Assembly (NCBI GenBank): GCA_964581385.1
Contig: CAZOOK010000005.1
Span: 124,001-188,000 of the forward strand
Direction: 5' to 3'
DNA from: CAZOOK01 sp964581385
Lineage (GTDB): Bacteria; Pseudomonadota; Gammaproteobacteria; Nevskiales; Nevskiaceae
Length of the DNA: 64,000 bases
Both the position numbers and the translations under genes were made by a program. A model generated the notes under the pieces. The model was not told where the DNA came from. It ran no database searches and was given only the letters and a program-made list of their open reading frames with translations. How positions within the stretch are numbered: position 1 is the stretch's first letter; each line of letters starts with the position of its first letter. Of this stretch, positions 25,806-34,200 are shown in pieces.

Positions 25806-26833
25806 AATGCTTTCTCATTGCCGAAGCTGGCGTCAATCACAATGGCTCTCGCGATCTAGCACTTCAGCTTGTCGACGCAGCGGCCAGCGCGGGCGCCGAT
25901 GCGGTGAAATTTCAGACCTTCAGAGCCGACAACATTGTCATGCCTGGCACTTCGAAGGCGGAATACCAGAAGACACACACCGACACGGGTGACCAGCTGT
26001 CGATGATTCGTGCGCTGGAATTGTCAGAGGATGACCATACTGCGCTGGCACAGCACTGTGCCGAACGCAAAATCGAGTTCATGTCGACGCCGTTTGAGCC
26101 TTGGGCAACGGATCTGCTTATCCGCCTCGGCATGCGGCGCATCAAGATCGCATCCGGCGAATTGACGAACCGACCATTCCTGGAATTCCTGGCACGTACC
26201 GGGAGGCCGCTGATCCTCTCCACCGGCATGGGCACCCTGGACGAGGTCAAAAGAGCGGTGGAGTGGCTGCGTCTCGCCCGAAGAGAAGCGGGTTCGTCAG
26301 AGGATCCTGGCGGGTGGCTCACGGTACTGCACTGCACGTCCAACTATCCTGCGGCCCCCGAAGACGTCAATCTGCGTGCGATGTTGGCACTGAACTCAGC
26401 CCTCGGTGTGCCCATCGGCTACTCCGATCACACGCTTGGCGTCGAGATCAGTTTCGCTGCGGTTGCGATGGGAGCGACGGTCATCGAAAAGCATTTCACG
26501 CTTGATCGCTCTCTGCCCGGACCGGATCATCAAGCTTCGCTCGATACACAACAATTGGCCGCGCTGGTAGCTGGCGTACGTGCCATCGAAAAAGCAATGG
26601 GCGACGGCACCAAAGCACCTCGTCCCAGCGAGTTACCGGTTCGCGACCTGGTACGGCGTAGCGCCTTCGCCGGGCGCGATCTCGCGGCTGGCGCGGTCGT
26701 CAGCGAAGACGACCTCCGTTTCCTCAGACCAGGAACGGGTATCGGTCCGGAATATGTACGCTCGATCGTCGGCCGCAAGCTCGCGCGTGCCGTATCCGCC
26801 GGCACGATGCTTTGCTGGGAGGATTTGGCTTGA
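25802..26833 (+). CDS. N-acetylneuraminate/legionaminate synthase family protein (NeuB/LegI type)
   Basis: 343 residues from GTG 25802. It has the NeuB signature IAEAGVNHNGSRDLALQLV, GADAVKFQTF, LSTGMGTLDEV, LHCTSNYPAAPEDVNL, GYSDHTLGV and EKHFTLDRSLPGPDH, then a C-terminal SAF domain (RSAFAGRDLAAGAVV). It condenses PEP with an N-acetylmannosamine-like or 6-deoxy diamino sugar to give the nonulosonic acid. Unlike the other synthase in this locus it has no extra domains. The downstream hydrolysing epimerase suggests the substrate is 2,4-diacetamido-2,4,6-trideoxymannose (legionaminate route), which is inference. Confidence 0.92.
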   Translation: MKCFLIAEAGVNHNGSRDLALQLVDAAASAGADAVKFQTFRADNIVMPGTSKAEYQKTHTDTGDQLSMIRALELSEDDHTALAQHCAERKIEFMSTPFEPWATDLLIRLGMRRIKIASGELTNRPFLEFLARTGRPLILSTGMGTLDEVKRAVEWLRLARREAGSSEDPGGWLTVLHCTSNYPAAPEDVNLRAMLALNSALGVPIGYSDHTLGVEISFAAVAMGATVIEKHFTLDRSLPGPDHQASLDTQQLAALVAGVRAIEKAMGDGTKAPRPSELPVRDLVRRSAFAGRDLAAGAVVSEDDLRFLRPGTGIGPEYVRSIVGRKLARAVSAGTMLCWEDLA

Positions 26834-27966
26834 CGCGCAAGGTGCTCTATCTCACCGGAACGCGCGCCGACTTTGGTTTGATGCTGCCCACTCTCCATCG
26901 AGTGGCGGTCACGCCGGGACTGTCACTGCGGTTGTGCGTCACCAGCATGCACTTATCTCCACGCTTCGGCCTTACGGTAAGCGAAGTGGAGGCATCGAGT
27001 CTGCCGATCGCAGCGCGGCTACCCGTCAACATGGATGATGACTCCCGGTTCGGCATGGCGCAGGCCGCCTCTCAAGTGATGCAAGGTATGGTTTCGGTTC
27101 TCGCTGAAATACAACCGGACATTCTGCTGTTGCTGGGTGATCGCGCGGAGATGCTGGCCGCCGCACTACCCGCCATGCTGGCCGGCGTGCCTATCGCCCA
27201 TCTGTGCGGAGGCGAGCGTTCCGGCACCGTCGATGACGCCATGCGGCACGCGATCTCAAAGCTGGCACACCTGCATCTGGTGGCAACCGAAGAATCGCGC
27301 CAGCGTTTATTGCGTATGGGAGAAGAAGATGTGCGCATCCATGTGGTTGGTACGCCTGGACTGGTAGGTCTGCAGGCGCTGGTGACGCGCTCGCGCGAAG
27401 AGCTCGCGCAGGTCTTTGACCTTGACCCAACCGGCCCGATGGCCGTGGTGCTTTTTCACCCCGTGGTACAGGACTTCGCCTTGGCCGGTGATCAATGCCG
27501 CGCGCTCCTGCAAGCGGTGCACGCTGAGGGTTTGCAGGCGGTCTGTCTCATGCCCAATGCTGATACAGGCAATGCAGTGGTGCGTAATGCAATCGAACGT
27601 TTCTGTGTCGAGGTTCAGGGCTTCCGTCCAGTCACCCACCTCGCCAGACCCGATTACGTGTCACTCATTGCCGCGGCCGATATGCTGATTGGCAATTCCA
27701 GCAGTGGCATCATTGAAGCTGCCACCTTCGGCACCCCGGTGGTCAATGTTGGCGATCGGCAGCGCGACCGTGAACGGAACGCCAACGTTATCGATGCACC
27801 GGCCGAGCTGCCTGCGATTCGCGAAGCCATCCGGATCGCTGCGCAGGTTCCACGGGCTCAGCGGAGCAACGTCTACGGTGACGGTTGCACTGACAGCAGG
27901 GTCGCTGAAATCCTGTCATCTGTGCGTCTCGATACACAGCTACTGAAGAAAAAAGTCACGTACTGA
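26830..27966 (+). CDS. UDP-N-acetylglucosamine 2-epimerase, hydrolysing (NeuC/LegG type)
   Basis: About 378 residues. A TTG at 26830 preceded by GGGAGGA (five bases away) and overlapping the synthase stop is the likely start. Family features are VLYLTGTRADFGLMLP, LLLGDRAEMLAAA, HLCGGERSGTVDDAMRHAI, VVGTPGLVGL, and ADMLIGNSSSGIIEAATFG then TPVVNVGDRQRDRERNANV. It converts a UDP-HexNAc-type sugar into the 2-epimer with release of UDP, giving the substrate of the adjacent synthase. The GT-B fold and length match NeuC. Confidence 0.92.
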   Translation: MTRKVLYLTGTRADFGLMLPTLHRVAVTPGLSLRLCVTSMHLSPRFGLTVSEVEASSLPIAARLPVNMDDDSRFGMAQAASQVMQGMVSVLAEIQPDILLLLGDRAEMLAAALPAMLAGVPIAHLCGGERSGTVDDAMRHAISKLAHLHLVATEESRQRLLRMGEEDVRIHVVGTPGLVGLQALVTRSREELAQVFDLDPTGPMAVVLFHPVVQDFALAGDQCRALLQAVHAEGLQAVCLMPNADTGNAVVRNAIERFCVEVQGFRPVTHLARPDYVSLIAAADMLIGNSSSGIIEAATFGTPVVNVGDRQRDRERNANVIDAPAELPAIREAIRIAAQVPRAQRSNVYGDGCTDSRVAEILSSVRLDTQLLKKKVTY

Positions 27967-27982
27967 GGTACAAAATCGCAGC

Positions 27983-28639
27983 ATGCAAGAAACATCAAAG
28001 CACAAGCTCATCGTCGTTGGCGCTGGAGGCCATGGTCGTGAGATGATTTGGCTTGCTCGGGAGTGCGCAGGCCAGTGGTCGGTGGCGGGCTTCCTTGATG
28101 ACAGCGAGCACGCTCAGGGGAAGGATGTTAGTGGTGTACCGATCATCGGCCGCATCGACGATTGGAAGCGGTTTGAGGACGCTTGGTTCATTGTGGCAAT
28201 TGGTTCACCACGTGTACGCCAAGCTGTGATACACCGTATGGAAGCGCTCGGCCAGCCACGCTATGCAACGCTCGTACATCCAGGAGTGTTGCAATCCAGC
28301 CATGTGTCGATCGGCGAAGGTACGATGATCGCGGCTGGCTGTATTTTGACCACACAGATTAACGTAGGCCGCCATGTTGTGCTCAACTTGGCTTGCACGG
28401 TCAGCCACGACGCGGTACTGGAAGACTTTTGCACCGTCGCACCTGGCGTCACTATCCCCGGCAATGTTCGCCTTGAAACCGGTAGCGAGGTCGGAGTGGG
28501 CTGTAGTCTGCGCCAAGGTCTGCGCATCGGACGCGGTGCATTGGCCGGCATGGGGGCGGTAGTAACTAAAGATGTGGCTGCACGTGATGTCGTCGTTGGT
28601 TGCCCCGCGCGTCCTGTTCGACAACTGGATGCGTTTTAA
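27983..28639 (+). CDS. NeuD/PglD-type sugar O- or N-acetyltransferase
   Basis: 218 residues. The N-terminal PglD-type segment (LIVVGAGGHGREMIWLAREC) is followed by hexapeptide repeats of a left-handed beta helix (HVSIGEGTMIAAGCILTTQI, NVGRHVVLNLACTVSHDAVL) with the catalytic His in NLACTVSHDA. In the legionaminate route the LegH/PglD enzyme acetylates the 4-amino group of the UDP-diamino sugar; NeuD homologues in sialate loci O-acetylate the product. The aminotransferase next door favours the PglD/LegH role. Start chosen at ATG 27983, 16 bases after the epimerase. Confidence 0.9.
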   Translation: MQETSKHKLIVVGAGGHGREMIWLARECAGQWSVAGFLDDSEHAQGKDVSGVPIIGRIDDWKRFEDAWFIVAIGSPRVRQAVIHRMEALGQPRYATLVHPGVLQSSHVSIGEGTMIAAGCILTTQINVGRHVVLNLACTVSHDAVLEDFCTVAPGVTIPGNVRLETGSEVGVGCSLRQGLRIGRGALAGMGAVVTKDVAARDVVVGCPARPVRQLDAF

Positions 28640-28679
28640 CCTCAACCGACAAAGGCTGGAGACCACAACCGAGATTGCA

Positions 28680-30158
28680 ATGACTGCCTTCCAAGACTTC
28701 CTACTCACAGAAACTCATTCATTACACGATGTTTTGGAACGTCTTCAGGCAACTGCCAAAGGCATCGTACTTCTCATCGATGGCCAGGGCCGTTTGCTGC
28801 GCACCGTGACCGATGGCGATGTGCGACGCCAGCTGCTTGAAGGCGCCACGCTCGGACAACCGCTGTCCAGCCTGCCGACGCAGTCAGCAATTGTGCGCCG
28901 GCATCCGTGCTCACCGGCCGAAGCATTGCAAGCGATGAATGAGCGCATGGTGAACCACCTCCCAGTTATTGACGCCGATGATCGGCCTGTCGAACTGCTG
29001 CTGCGACGTGATTTGGAATCGCAAATTCTCCTTTCCACACCGCACCTTGGCAACTTCGAGATGGCTTATATCGAGGAGGCATTCCGAACAAACTGGATTG
29101 CCCCGCTGGGTCCCAACGTCGATGCCTTTGAAAAAGAACTTGCGCAGCGCATTGGCGTAGCTCACGCGGCAGCAGTGTCCTCCGGGACTGCCGCGATTCA
29201 CCTCTCGCTTCGCCTGCTCGGTGTTGAGCCTGGCGATGAGGTGTTCTGTTCAAGTTTCACATTTGTCGGGAGTGCCAATCCTATTCTTTATGAACACGCG
29301 GTACCGGTGTTTATCGACTCGGAACCGAGGTCGTGGAACATGTCAGTCCAAGCACTGGAACGTGCGTTAGCAGACCGACGCGCCAAAGGCCGGCTACCCA
29401 GGGCAGTGATCGTAGTCAATCTTTATGGCCAGAGCGCTGACATGGACCCGATCATCGGGCTCTGCAACACTTATGGCGTTTCGGTCGTCGAGGATGCAGC
29501 GGAATCGCTGGGAGCAACATATCGTGGAAGAGCCAGCGGATCCCTTGGCAAGCTTGGTGTCTTTTCGTTCAATGGTAACAAGATCATCACTACTTCCGGT
29601 GGCGGCATGCTGGTTTCCGAAGACGCTCAACTCATCACGCGCGCCAGACATCTAGCCACTCAAGCGCGAGAGGCGGCGCCGTACTATGAGCATGTCGAGG
29701 TGGGCTACAACTACCGCATGAGCAATGTGCTGGCGGGTATTGGACGTGGTCAGCTTCGAGTTCTTGATGAGCGCGTTGAGGCTCGCCGCCGGGTATTTGA
29801 CATCTATCGAGATAAGCTATCTGGCGTTCCGGAAATCGAGTGGATGCCGGAAGCGGATTATGGGCGCTCCACTCGTTGGCTTACAGCGTGCACACTATCC
29901 AGCGGAAGGACACCTGACGCCCTCATACGTGCACTGGCCGAGGAGAGAATAGAAGCGCGCAGAGTCTGGAAACCGATGCACTTACAGCCGCTGTTCGCGG
30001 GATGCGAGTTTTTTGCTCATGCGGAGGGCAACGATGTGGGAGCAGACTTCTTCCACCGCGGTGTATGTCTGCCGTCGGGATCCAACATGACTTTGTCGCA
30101 AGTGGAACGAATCGCTGAAGTGCTACGGCGGGCGCTTCGCAAATTTGTCGCTGTCTAA
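28680..30158 (+). CDS. CBS-domain - DegT/DnrJ/EryC1 aminotransferase fusion (LegC/PglE-like)
   Basis: 492 residues from ATG 28680 (an ORF extension to 28572 overlaps the acetyltransferase by 68 bases and is unlikely). Residues about 12-115 form a CBS pair (VLLIDGQGRLLRTVTDGDVR), like the one on the fused synthase. The rest is a fold-type I aminotransferase: AVSSGTAAIHLSLRLLGV, VVEDAAESLGATYRG, and the PLP lysine Lys301 in FSFNGNKIITTSGGGML. It should aminate the UDP-4-keto-6-deoxy-GlcNAc made by the PglF-like enzyme at 49.7 kb. CBS modules on this aminotransferase are not usual. Confidence 0.88.
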   Translation: MTAFQDFLLTETHSLHDVLERLQATAKGIVLLIDGQGRLLRTVTDGDVRRQLLEGATLGQPLSSLPTQSAIVRRHPCSPAEALQAMNERMVNHLPVIDADDRPVELLLRRDLESQILLSTPHLGNFEMAYIEEAFRTNWIAPLGPNVDAFEKELAQRIGVAHAAAVSSGTAAIHLSLRLLGVEPGDEVFCSSFTFVGSANPILYEHAVPVFIDSEPRSWNMSVQALERALADRRAKGRLPRAVIVVNLYGQSADMDPIIGLCNTYGVSVVEDAAESLGATYRGRASGSLGKLGVFSFNGNKIITTSGGGMLVSEDAQLITRARHLATQAREAAPYYEHVEVGYNYRMSNVLAGIGRGQLRVLDERVEARRRVFDIYRDKLSGVPEIEWMPEADYGRSTRWLTACTLSSGRTPDALIRALAEERIEARRVWKPMHLQPLFAGCEFFAHAEGNDVGADFFHRGVCLPSGSNMTLSQVERIAEVLRRALRKFVAV

Positions 30159-31676
30159 ATGTTGGGATCACTATTCCGTAATGCCGCCATATCGGCAGCA
30201 GCGTTCTTCGCTGTCACGGTAGTCGGACTGCTGCTTGTGCCCGTGCTGATCTCCAGCTACGGGTTAGCTGGATTCGGACAGATCACCCTCGCGCGCCTGT
30301 TCCTTCCCGCTGCTGCCTTCGCCGTATTTGACTTTGGTTTCGGCGAAATTGCCACACAAGCCGTTGCTACCGCGCGAGTGGATCGCGACTGGAAGCGCTG
30401 CGCTCGCATGCTGACTCTCTCTATCGGAACTGCTGCTGCAACCGGCGCCGCTACTGCCGTCGGCCTCGTTACCTGCGCTCGGTTCATCCCGGGTTGGATG
30501 TCGGTCACTGCCGCAAATCGGAGTGGCTTGTCCGCTGTGTTGGTTGTCACCGGCTGGCTACTGCCGGTGTTCTTTGTATCACTAGTATTCGAAGGGATCG
30601 TGAAGGGTTTCGAAAACTATGCTGCCCAACGAGCGATCGAGGTTATTGCTGCTTTGATATACGCTGCCCTAGCCCTGACCGCGGTCTGGCAAGGATGGGG
30701 AGTCGATGCGGCATGCTACGCATTGCTAGTGTCGCTCATGCTGCGGGCAGCGATGGCCGGAGCCATCGCCAATCGTGCCCTTCGGCCAAGTGGGGTAAGG
30801 TTCTGTGGCTGGCAGCCAGACGATCGCTCAGCGTTTGTATCCCGAACCCGCGCGATGGCGGCTAATAAGGTTCTTGGCACATCGCAGACCCAACTGGCGC
30901 CGATGTTGATCGGTTTATTGCTCGGGCCAGCATCCGTTGGCGCTTTCGACGCGCTGTCTCGGCTGCCGCGATTCGCCAAATCAGTTCTCGGCATGTTGAA
31001 TGCAACGGTATTACCGGTGGCGGCACGCTTGGAAAGCGCCGCAGACACCGAGAATATGCAGCGTCTGGGACAGACGGGCATGCTGATTATCGCTTTGATT
31101 TCCGTGCCGCCACTTGGCGCGGCGATGGCCTTTTCCGAACCATTGCTCCGAGTCTGGCTGGGCGCAGTTCTGGCGCGTGACTGGTATTGGCAAGCCGTTA
31201 TGTTTCTGATTCCAGCACTCGCAGTGCTCGTCAGCTTCGGCGGCACTGTACTGATGGTTCGGCAGCATGCTATTGTTTCTATGAATCGCCTTGTTGCACT
31301 ACAGATTTTTATCCAGTTCGCAGTATCGATAGTGACCATGAAACTGCTGGCCGAAAGAGCATTTATGCTCGGCCAGGTAGTCGCCGTGGTGTTGACGTTT
31401 TTTCTGCAGATGCGCTTGATCAACACTCAAATGGGCATTTCTGCAAAGGCTAGTGGACAGTTTGCCCGGATCTTTTGCTTAGCAGGGCTACTCGTTCTGC
31501 CCGCCATGATTCTGGCAACCAGAATTAATGGGGTGCTAGTTCTCATACTTTGCATGCTTATGTGGATTCTGCTGTGCTGGCTTTTGTGCTTCCGATTTGC
31601 CCTTGATTCCGCACAGCGTGTGCGACTCATAGCGATAGTCGATCAGCGCCTGAACGGCAAGGTCCTCGGGTGTTGA
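30159..31676 (+). CDS. polysaccharide flippase, Wzx/MATE-like
   Basis: 505 residues with about twelve to fourteen hydrophobic segments and little extramembrane sequence. It starts directly at the stop of the aminotransferase. The N-terminus SAAAFFAVTVVGLLLVPVLI and the repeated helices with basic connecting loops fit the Wzx/oligosaccharide flippase superfamily, which moves undecaprenyl-linked repeat units across the inner membrane. The family assignment rests on topology, length and context more than on motifs, since these proteins are poorly conserved. Confidence 0.82.
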   Translation: MLGSLFRNAAISAAAFFAVTVVGLLLVPVLISSYGLAGFGQITLARLFLPAAAFAVFDFGFGEIATQAVATARVDRDWKRCARMLTLSIGTAAATGAATAVGLVTCARFIPGWMSVTAANRSGLSAVLVVTGWLLPVFFVSLVFEGIVKGFENYAAQRAIEVIAALIYAALALTAVWQGWGVDAACYALLVSLMLRAAMAGAIANRALRPSGVRFCGWQPDDRSAFVSRTRAMAANKVLGTSQTQLAPMLIGLLLGPASVGAFDALSRLPRFAKSVLGMLNATVLPVAARLESAADTENMQRLGQTGMLIIALISVPPLGAAMAFSEPLLRVWLGAVLARDWYWQAVMFLIPALAVLVSFGGTVLMVRQHAIVSMNRLVALQIFIQFAVSIVTMKLLAERAFMLGQVVAVVLTFFLQMRLINTQMGISAKASGQFARIFCLAGLLVLPAMILATRINGVLVLILCMLMWILLCWLLCFRFALDSAQRVRLIAIVDQRLNGKVLGC

Positions 31677-31698
31677 CGGATCTCCTGAGAATCATCGC

Positions 31699-32601
31699 AT
31701 GGTAAAGAAGAAGGGGTCCATTTCGACTGGGTGGCGCATCCTCTGGCACATATATCGCTCACCCATTGCGCGGTTTATCAAACCCCTGCGGCGCGCAGGA
31801 GTACGTTCTGAAATAACGCGTCGGCGGAACTTGGCCCGCGGGCTCGTCGTGCTGCCTAAGCAGCAGATTCACGCGGAGGAACTTATTCAGAATGGTTATG
31901 CCGTAGTATCTGATGTGATGGATCCGGAGATTACTCGCTCGCTTAGTGAAGCCGCTTTGGAAAAGCATCAGCGAGCGCAGAAAGTTTCCGTGAAACAGGT
32001 TTCAAGCCATAAGGATTTCTGGACGCGGCTGCTCGATGAAGACATGCAAGACGGTACTTTGCCGACTGACAGCCCATTCGTCACGTTTGCGCTGCAACCG
32101 GCGGTACTTGCCATTCTCGCCCGTGCTTTTGGTGAATTGCCGCAACTCGACTACGTACTGCTGACGCTATCGCGCAACTCCGACAAAGCATTGTCCTACT
32201 CACAGCTTTGGCACCGTGACCACGACGACACTCGTGTAATCAAGCTTTTCGTTTATCTGACCGACGTCTTGTCCTTAGACGATGGCCCATTCACCTTCAT
32301 TCCCGGACCAGCCTCAGACCGCTTCGGCTTTTCGCTGCGAAGCCATCGCTCCGACAAAGCACTGGCAGGAAGGGTTGAGGCAGCCGAGGTCACAGCGATG
32401 GTGGCGCCGCGGCTGAGTGCGTTCATGGTCGAAACCTCGCGATGCCTGCACATGGGCAGTCGTCTTTCGCCAGGACACGAGCGTTTGCTCTATACCGCCA
32501 CCTACACTTCCGTGCCCCGGTTGCTTCCAGAACCCCCGCCGCGCTTCCGCCTCACGGGTTGCGAAAGCGACGTTGTGAAATGCGTCCTTTCAGCCACATG
32601 A
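31699..32601 (+). CDS. phytanoyl-CoA dioxygenase-like Fe(II)/2-oxoglutarate oxygenase
   Basis: 300 residues. The metal-binding facial triad is visible: His172 and Asp174 in QLWHRDHDD and the distal His251 in CLHMGSR, with Arg262 in GHERLLY as the likely 2-oxoglutarate-binding residue. A basic, hydrophobic N-terminus (about 1-35) may hold it at the membrane. Such enzymes hydroxylate small molecules or sugars and are occasionally found in polysaccharide loci. Substrate unknown; a sugar or lipid-linked sugar is plausible from context. Its end overlaps the next gene. Confidence 0.8.
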   Translation: MVKKKGSISTGWRILWHIYRSPIARFIKPLRRAGVRSEITRRRNLARGLVVLPKQQIHAEELIQNGYAVVSDVMDPEITRSLSEAALEKHQRAQKVSVKQVSSHKDFWTRLLDEDMQDGTLPTDSPFVTFALQPAVLAILARAFGELPQLDYVLLTLSRNSDKALSYSQLWHRDHDDTRVIKLFVYLTDVLSLDDGPFTFIPGPASDRFGFSLRSHRSDKALAGRVEAAEVTAMVAPRLSAFMVETSRCLHMGSRLSPGHERLLYTATYTSVPRLLPEPPPRFRLTGCESDVVKCVLSAT

Positions 32602-34001
32602 TTGTCCATCGTCGCCGGATCGGCTTCATCGTCGACCACCCCAAGCGTGACTTGTTTGGAGGGGTCATGCTTGGGCACGCGTTGGCAAAGCACGGCGTCG
32701 AAACGGCATTGATCCCATTATACGATCAGGCCGTCGACGTCCCCTTGCTAGGGCTGGATGGCTTGATAATCAATTATGCAAGGCCGGTGAATTTGGAGCT
32801 TGTAAGAGGGTACAAGGATTCGGGGCTACCAGTCTGGGTTCTCGATACGGAAGGCGGGGTGTTGGCTGACGACGGAGCTAATTCGCCTCAACGTCTTGCA
32901 ACTTACATTCGCGATAGCGGCTACTCGAAGTTGCTGGCGGGCTATTTTTTTTGGGGGGGAACGCTACATGAGGCCTTTGTACGCCACAGCGGGATGGACG
33001 TCCGTCAGCTGCATTTGACGGGCTGTCCGCGTTTCGATTTCGCAGCCACACGGTGGCGCGGATTATTAAAGCATGATCGTAAAGGCTACATCCTCATCAA
33101 TGCCAACTTCACACTGGTTAACCCGTTGTTCGCCAAGTCCCCCGAAGAGGAACTGCGCACGCTGATAGCCGCAGGTTGGAAAGAAGACTACATTGAAAAG
33201 CTGGTTGCCGATTCGAAGCAGATCCTGGCGAATTTCATTGATGCTGTGAATCGGCTTGCAAGCCGATTCCCGGAGCGTCAATTCATGTTGCGGCCTCATC
33301 CATTCGAAAACGCTGAACGCTATCGCACGGCGTTTGTAGATACCGACAACGTTGAGGTCGATGGCCTCGGAAGCGTCCTGAACGTGATCCAGAATTCCGA
33401 GTGTGTACTCCATCTAAATTGTGGTACGTCGATCGAAGCGATCATGCTGGACAAGCTGCCTCTCGCAATGGAATTTCTTAATACGCCGCACATGAGCCAG
33501 CACAGCACTTTGCCATCGCGAGTCAGCCTTCGCGCGGACACCGAACAACAGCTCTACGAGTACATATCCGACATTCCCGGAGCGAGCCGCCGTTTCGATT
33601 TTGGCTCGCGGTACCGTGAGCAAATTCATCCGTGGTTCTATCTCAATGACGGCTTTGCTGCGGATCGAGTAGCCGGGGCATTGATCGCCAGTTTGGACAA
33701 ACGGGGCGCTACCGGATCGCGCTCCTCGATACGCCGGTCGCTGGCAAGCTCGCGCCGCGTTTCAAGGACATCACAACGGGCACAGGCCGTCATAGCAAAC
33801 CTGTTCGGTTCGCGATTGACTGGACAACTGCGCGCTACACTACAACCCAAACGCGCGGCCAAGCAACTTCACAGAATGGATATTGCTAACGTCCTTGGAT
33901 CGCTCGCCCTGCACGAAGGTGTAGGCACTCGCCGGGTTGACCTTGCACGTCATCCGATGACAGGCATGCCCTTGTCGTCCGTACTGATTCGACCGGAATA
34001 A
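32580..34001 (+). CDS. surface carbohydrate biosynthesis protein, GT-B-like
   Basis: About 473 residues; ATG 32598, which forms an ATGA overlap with the preceding stop, is an equally good start. The protein starts RRRIGFIVDHPKRDLFGGVM and contains LTGCPRFDFAA, MLRPHPFENAERY and LHLNCGTSIEAIMLDKLPLA, the pattern of the surface carbohydrate biosynthesis family whose HP motif resembles CDP-glycerol and sialyl/Kdo transferases. It could transfer a nonulosonic acid or another unit of the polysaccharide. No membrane segment is seen. Assignment by family resemblance; donor unknown. Confidence 0.75.
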   Translation: MRPFSHMIVHRRRIGFIVDHPKRDLFGGVMLGHALAKHGVETALIPLYDQAVDVPLLGLDGLIINYARPVNLELVRGYKDSGLPVWVLDTEGGVLADDGANSPQRLATYIRDSGYSKLLAGYFFWGGTLHEAFVRHSGMDVRQLHLTGCPRFDFAATRWRGLLKHDRKGYILINANFTLVNPLFAKSPEEELRTLIAAGWKEDYIEKLVADSKQILANFIDAVNRLASRFPERQFMLRPHPFENAERYRTAFVDTDNVEVDGLGSVLNVIQNSECVLHLNCGTSIEAIMLDKLPLAMEFLNTPHMSQHSTLPSRVSLRADTEQQLYEYISDIPGASRRFDFGSRYREQIHPWFYLNDGFAADRVAGALIASLDKRGATGSRSSIRRSLASSRRVSRTSQRAQAVIANLFGSRLTGQLRATLQPKRAAKQLHRMDIANVLGSLALHEGVGTRRVDLARHPMTGMPLSSVLIRPE

Positions 34002-34200
34002 ACAGTACCCGAGACCGGCTAATAGTCCGTTTCACTGAAATGATTACAAATGAAATCGATAGATTTTTTGACGGGCAAGGTCGCGGATTCACAGCGACAC
34101 GCTCATGCGGCGACGGAGGTGTAACAAAGCATGAAAGGGAGAAGACGCAGCTTCACGTGATCGTTTGGGCGAAACGGATTCCTAGGATATCGCGGCTGTC

